8,679 nucleotides of DNA from Bacteroidales bacterium (GTDB lineage Bacteria > Bacteroidota > Bacteroidia > Bacteroidales > GCA-2711565), in assembly GCA_029938505.1 (NCBI GenBank), contig JAOZUV010000066.1, forward strand, positions 1-8,679, read 5' to 3'. The notes below the pieces were generated by a model. That model was not told the DNA's origin. It saw only the letters and a list, made by a program, of their open reading frames with translations, and made no database searches. Each line of letters opens with the position of its first letter. Positions within the stretch are counted from its first letter, which is position 1. Both the position numbers and the translations under genes were made by a program. Of this stretch, positions 6,201 through 8,679 are shown one piece after another.

Positions 6201-6961
6201 CAGTGATCGTATTTTCTGAAAAGAGACTATCATCAACAGCTTGCCAGGAATTATTTAATCTGGCTATGATTACTGGGAAATTGGGTAAGACCGCCAGTGG
6301 TTTAATTTCGTTGAAAGAAAAAAATAATTCACAGGGAATCTTTGATATGGGTATTTTACCTGGATTTGGTGTAGGAACTCAATCCATTAGCTGCAAGCAA
6401 TTTAATAAAAAACTAGCTGAAAAATGGGGCGTAAAAACCAATAACAACTTTGAGGAACATACCTTAGGATTGCTTGAGAAAGGCAAACTGAAAAATATTT
6501 TCATTTTTGGCGAAGACCCTATGGGCTGTGCCGAAGAAAAAGTTAAAGTGGCAGGCTGGCTGTCTGTAACTGATTTTGTGGTGGTTCAGGATTATTTCAT
6601 GACCGATACGGCAAAACAGGCTCATCTAATTTTACCAGCATCTTTATCAATTGAATCGGGTGGAAGCTTTACCAATACCCAAAAACACATCCAAGAGTTT
6701 GAGGCTAATTTCAATTCTAAAGTCGAGGAACTATCTTATCAACAACTAAATAATATCTTAAAATTATTTAAGGTAAAAGGTGCTGAAGAGCTCATGGATA
6801 TCCGTATGGAAGCAATGTCATTATTCTCAACAAATGATTCGAGTGATAAATACAAATTCTATCATGCCAAAAAAAGCGATAAAAATCGTATGTTTAAATA
6901 TGGTTGTGATGCTGTACAATTGCGTTTTGAGAAGGATTTTAAAACCGCATTTGAGAAATAA
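3266..6961 (+). CDS. NuoG-GltD fusion subunit, StnC-type NADP(H) module of a transhydrogenase
   Basis: A 1231-residue multidomain protein. Order: NuoG-type [2Fe-2S] ferredoxin (Cys37, 48, 51, 65); a cysteine-rich GltD/NfnB N-terminus with Cys101, 105, 109 then Cys144, 148, 152, 156; a GltD-like FAD/NAD(P)H reductase with GAGPGG (202-207), the second Rossmann motif GGGNTAMD (334-341), YRR and MPA (358-367), and the FAD-closing GDGVTGPATLIEA (486-498); a CLECGC site (583-588) plus Cys594; two [4Fe-4S] clusters (Cys633/636/639/643 and 676/679/682/686); and a molybdopterin-oxidoreductase domain starting with a [4Fe-4S] site (Cys711, 714, 718, 746). That last domain has Ser833 where formate dehydrogenases have Sec/Cys, and it stops short of a C-terminal dinucleotide-binding domain. 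It is therefore probably structural, as in NuoG. A NuoG-like plus GltD-like subunit beside a HydBC-like pair is the StnC arrangement of Sporomusa ovata, where the GltD part handles NADPH. Start: the first ATG after the preceding gene's TAA. Confidence 0.88.
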   Translation: MSERLNVILNGKIIQAYQGETILELARRNDIEIPTLCNDPRIEPYTSCFVCVVEVEGMRGMQPSCSTKVAEGMKIDTQNDRVKSARKMALDLLLSNHYADCLGPCTSACPAGVDVQGYISLIDKGQYNEAVALIKETNPLPAICGRVCVRPCEAACRRNLLDEDNPVGIDYMKRFAADYDLDNNKWKPEIKPSTNKKIAVIGAGPGGLSAAFFLQKEGHQADIYEAAPKAGGWLRYGIPEYRLPNDLLQREVDNITEMGANIFYNKKLGENIKYKELNDKYDAVILTIGSQKGTLIGCEGDDAENVYSGIEFLKNMEVTGKRADFRGKKVAVVGGGNTAMDCCRTARRCGSEEVYVIYRRTEKEMPANPMEIHESKLEGVQYLLLTNPSRVNKDENGKLKSVTCIKMELGEADASGRRRPVPIEGSDFDLEVDYILAAIGQKTVVNFLDDVNETIEEGELKLNRWGDIDANPKTLQTGIENMFAAGDGVTGPATLIEAVAQAKIASRSCNLFLSGMAVEPPKKEFISIKDNFEKQTPEAYQEKFAKQIREEMPVLPPKDRMNFKEVELGYDSEDVAKHEAQRCLECGCTEVFTCDLKKYSTEYEVDQKKLSGEFKSYEVDFRHPYIEIDNNKCILCARCVRICNEVVGANALGLVNRGYDTFVAPSMGESLQDTSCESCGLCISTCPTGAITENVLFKPGPIQLDHASTICNYCSVGCEIDLQHKNQFVMKVEGVDGAINKHGNLCKYPKFGYQYLNDKSRITKPMLKVNGEFKEISFEEAYKLIHKNIKGVKADENAFFAGARLTNEEMYLIQKLARAAAKTNNVNSFHYLSRGEGYTFNSMDNVPFEELKNASKIYMIGTEINQDSAVAGFFINQAQFKHNVLLELVTKEENSLMEHKVDSAIKIKSYYHFIKAVNYYLVANNFHNAMFINDKCEGFEEYKEELLKEDFVELIKKSGVPFMDNVIEFAKEYNNQMNAVIVFSEKRLSSTACQELFNLAMITGKLGKTASGLISLKEKNNSQGIFDMGILPGFGVGTQSISCKQFNKKLAEKWGVKTNNNFEEHTLGLLEKGKLKNIFIFGEDPMGCAEEKVKVAGWLSVTDFVVVQDYFMTDTAKQAHLILPASLSIESGGSFTNTQKHIQEFEANFNSKVEELSYQQLNNILKLFKVKGAEELMDIRMEAMSLFSTNDSSDKYKFYHAKKSDKNRMFKYGCDAVQLRFEKDFKTAFEK

Positions 6962-6982
6962 GATTCGTTATTTATAATACAT

Positions 6983-7018
6983 AAAAAGCCTATCCCGCTG
7001 TTTCGGGATGGGCTTTTT
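6983..7018 (+). terminator. Strong Rho-independent terminator of the operon
   Basis: A 15-bp stem with a single G-T wobble: AAAAAGCC plus TATCCCG (6983-6997) pairs with CGGGATG plus GGCTTTTT (7004-7018) around the loop CTGTTT. It ends in five T and begins 21 bp after the stop codon of the fusion gene. The A-run on the left makes it potentially bidirectional, but no gene approaches from the right on the other strand in this window. Confidence 0.92.
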
Positions 7019-7104
7019 AATTCTCCCACGCAAGCCTTTGCACTCTTTTTTACATCTTCTATAAATAACGTGTTTAATTAGAATGGATATGAATCAGTCT
7101 TTTG

Positions 7105-7120
7105 TGTGAAATTAATCACA
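7105..7120. promoter_or_regulatory. CRP-like palindrome TGTGA-N6-TCACA
   Basis: TGTGA (7105-7109) and TCACA (7116-7120) with a 6-bp spacer AATTAA reproduce the classical CRP operator core exactly. It lies 85 bp before the start codon at 7206, in the only gene-free stretch upstream of the exported pair, a plausible activator position. The E. coli site is the comparison. Bacteroidota have several Crp/Fnr-family regulators whose sites differ, so the regulator is unknown and a chance match is possible. Confidence 0.35.
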
Positions 7121-7205
7121 TAAAAAGAGGGGACTTTTTTAAAAACTGAGTATTAAAATATATATAAATAATCCAATTTAATCATTTTTAATTAAATTTT
7201 TTTTT
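7121..7205 (+). promoter_or_regulatory. AT-rich leader of the exported paralog pair
   Basis: The leader is very AT-rich and ends in nine T (7197-7205) immediately before the ATG, so there is no Shine-Dalgarno sequence. A small hairpin, AAAAAG (7122-7127) with CTTTTT (7134-7139), is present near its left end. It is too weak to call a terminator. No clear Bacteroidota -33/-7 promoter pair was found, so the promoter is inferred only from the terminator upstream. Confidence 0.3.
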
Positions 7206-7925
7206 ATGAGAAAACTCTTGATTTTAACACCAGCTTTTTTATTACTAATGGGCGGTCTTTTAGCTCAACAAAACCCCAAATGGGATTATCCTATTAAGCC
7301 AGGAACAGATGCCTGGGCATCTTTACATTCAAGCAAGGAAATGATTGAAGTATGTGAAATTCCAGCAAATATTCTTCCTTCATTATCAACAGCAAGTTTA
7401 GCTGATTTGTGTTTAAATTATCCCCTTCTTGGTGACATGTTATTAGCCAGTAATTTTCAGGAAGGATTTGATCACTTAAGTAAATCTTTTAATGGTTTTC
7501 AGGAATTATTCACAAGACAGGATGCTGGATTTGCCTTATTAAATATTTATAAAAAATTCGACTTAGCTTCATTCCATGCAAATAAAAAAACAAAGTTTAG
7601 AAATGTTTTTTTTGATATGTGTATAGATGTGGTTATGGCTCAACCTGTTTTTTTGGAAAAATTGAATTCAGCGCAGGAAACAATACTTATAAATGAATCA
7701 TTGAGGAAATTGAAGATTAGGCAACAAATTGGAGATTCGTTCTATAGACAAAAAACAACTGCCGTTATATTGTCTAGGTTACTTACAAAAAATAATTCTA
7801 TGCTCAGCGAAAATAATCAGTATGGAAATGATAAATATCTCGTACTAAATAATTATTTCATTCTGGAGGATGAATCAATGATTGATAAAATTATACAACA
7901 GACTGAATCCTATCTTGTCAAATGA
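7206..7925 (+). CDS. Exported protein of unrecognised family, paralog of the next gene
   Basis: A 239-residue protein that I do not recognise. Residues 1-20 are a signal peptide (RK, then a hydrophobic stretch, likely cleavage after LLA20 before QQ), so the mature protein should be periplasmic or secreted. No further membrane helix is evident. The conserved-looking core is about residues 27-107: PIKPGT (29-34), W37, IPANIL (52-57), LNYP (70-73), FNGFQEL (95-101) and TRQDA (103-107). Over this block it aligns without gaps to the next gene's product, 43 of 81 residues identical by my hand count. The C-terminal half diverges. An in-frame TAA at 7179-7181 and the lack of another ATG fix the start. 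Its TGA overlaps the next ATG (ATGA at 7922-7925), so the two are translationally coupled. No catalytic motif or known domain is visible, and no function is proposed. Confidence 0.85.
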   Translation: MRKLLILTPAFLLLMGGLLAQQNPKWDYPIKPGTDAWASLHSSKEMIEVCEIPANILPSLSTASLADLCLNYPLLGDMLLASNFQEGFDHLSKSFNGFQELFTRQDAGFALLNIYKKFDLASFHANKKTKFRNVFFDMCIDVVMAQPVFLEKLNSAQETILINESLRKLKIRQQIGDSFYRQKTTAVILSRLLTKNNSMLSENNQYGNDKYLVLNNYFILEDESMIDKIIQQTESYLVK

Positions 7926-8679
7926 TTAAAAATTATCACCTATATATTATTTTAGTTTTTCTTTATTTCTTTTTATTCAGTTGTGAAAAAGAAAAAGTAG
8001 AACCTGTTTGCAACATTGAACATACTATTGACGCGTATGATTTCCCTATAAAACCCGGAACTCCTGAATGGGAACAATTAAATTCAAGCAGTGAAATGGA
8101 TTCTGTTTTACAAATACCTGAAAATATATTACAGAATATCTCAACTGAAGGTTTAATTGAAACTGTATTGAATTATCCAAGGTTTGGGGATCTCTATTTT
8201 CTTGATGATTATCAACTTGCGTTTGATCGGTTAATCGAGCATTTTAATGGTTTTCAGGAGCTATTAACGCGAAATGATGCTGCGATACATTTATTTAGCA
8301 GATACGCTCTAATGCACTCTGAATGTAATGAAAATAATTGGCCATCGATAAATGGACCAGGAAGCAGTACATCATTTTCATTTGCATTTATCGAAATCAT
8401 CATTGCTCAATACGCAATTCTAGATCAATTTGATGATGATGAACTTATGACTGTTTTGGAAGAAACAATACATAAGTATGAAGAGAAAAACAGGTATGAC
8501 TTTTCAGTGTTTTCAAAAAAGCATACAATTCTTATTGCAGGCCGAATAATGTTTTTAAACAATTATACTCCTTTTATCACAGAATACAATACTAATATTT
8601 ATATTAAAGAATTCGTGGACAAAGTTATGTTGAATAGTAATTTCGAAACACTTGATCTTGTTTATGAATACGCAAAAAC
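7922..8679 (+). CDS. Predicted lipoprotein, paralog of the preceding gene (3' end outside window)
   Basis: The frame is open for 252 codons to the window end without a stop, so the C-terminus is missing. The N-terminus has a hydrophobic segment (about 7-19) and the lipobox LFSC (18-21), followed by EKEK, which suggests lipid attachment at Cys21. Charged residues directly after the lipobox Cys recall Bacteroidota surface-export signals, but this is only suggestive. Residues 40-120 repeat the block of the preceding protein with FPIKPGT (41-47), IPENIL (65-70), LNYP (83-86), FNGFQEL (108-114) and TRNDA (116-120). The two genes share an exact 18-bp stretch at 7487-7504 and 8242-8259. The start ATG overlaps the previous stop by 4 bp. 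A lipidated and a non-lipidated member of one family made together hints at a pair acting at the envelope, but the function is unknown. Confidence 0.85.
   Translation, partial: MIKNYHLYIILVFLYFFLFSCEKEKVEPVCNIEHTIDAYDFPIKPGTPEWEQLNSSSEMDSVLQIPENILQNISTEGLIETVLNYPRFGDLYFLDDYQLAFDRLIEHFNGFQELLTRNDAAIHLFSRYALMHSECNENNWPSINGPGSSTSFSFAFIEIIIAQYAILDQFDDDELMTVLEETIHKYEEKNRYDFSVFSKKHTILIAGRIMFLNNYTPFITEYNTNIYIKEFVDKVMLNSNFETLDLVYEYAK

Noticed and set aside
899..6961. Respiratory complex I (nuoEFG) fragment
   Set aside because: No membrane or quinone-module genes are present, the NuoF-like protein has additional Fe-S domains at both ends, and the NuoG-like protein contains an inserted GltD reductase; the operon ends in a terminator.
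3266..6961. NAD-dependent formate dehydrogenase alpha subunit
   Set aside because: Ser833 and Arg834 stand where Sec/Cys and His are needed, no in-frame TGA is present that could encode Sec, and the C-terminal cofactor-binding domain appears missing.
3266..6961. [FeFe]-hydrogenase catalytic subunit of a HydABC enzyme
   Set aside because: The two-cluster ferredoxin part looks HydA-like, but no H-cluster cysteine motifs (TSCCPxW, MPCxxKxxE type) follow; the next domain is molybdopterin-oxidoreductase-like.
7122..7139. Terminator AAAAAG...CTTTTT
   Set aside because: Six base pairs, mostly A-T, with a purine loop: too weak, and it lies in the promoter region of the next genes.

Overview
The window looks like a piece of a low-GC (my estimate is high 30s %) Bacteroidota chromosome, probably from a free-living anaerobic or facultative member near Marinilabiliales/Bacteroidales. 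The reasons are start codons preceded by AT-rich leaders with no Shine-Dalgarno sequence, the style of the protein sequences, and a GAGCGGAGYCGA-type palindromic repeat of the kind scattered through Bacteroidota genomes. This taxonomic placement is inference. All genes seen are on the + strand.

Layout. (1) Positions 1-326 hold the C-terminal half of an Fe/Mn superoxide dismutase, cut by the window edge and followed by two terminator hairpins in tandem. (2) Positions 327-898 have no gene. They contain the terminators, a 155-bp element with 12-bp perfect inverted ends, a separate 9-bp-stem hairpin, and an AT-rich leader with a nested inverted repeat. (3) Positions 899-6961 are a three-gene operon: a NuoE-like [2Fe-2S] protein, a NuoF/HydB-like flavo-iron-sulfur protein, and a 1231-residue fusion of a NuoG-type N-terminus, a GltD/NfnB-type FAD-NAD(P)H module, a 2x[4Fe-4S] module and a degenerate molybdopterin-oxidoreductase domain. 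A strong hairpin terminator closes the operon at 6983-7018. (4) Positions 7019-7205 are a gene-free leader with a CRP-like palindrome. (5) From 7206 to the window end there are two translationally coupled paralogous exported proteins of an unrecognised family. The first has a signal peptide. The second is a predicted lipoprotein cut by the window end.

How the genes work together. The operon is neither respiratory complex I, nor a formate dehydrogenase, nor a hydrogenase: membrane subunits, a catalytic Sec/Cys and H-cluster motifs are all absent. A HydBC/Bfu-like core plus a NuoG-like + GltD-like subunit matches the Stn-type electron-bifurcating transhydrogenase known from the acetogen Sporomusa ovata (StnABC). 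That enzyme couples NADH and reduced ferredoxin to NADP+ reduction, or runs in reverse. I infer a soluble complex here that balances the NADH, NADPH and ferredoxin pools. The superoxide dismutase and the downstream exported pair look like separate transcription units.
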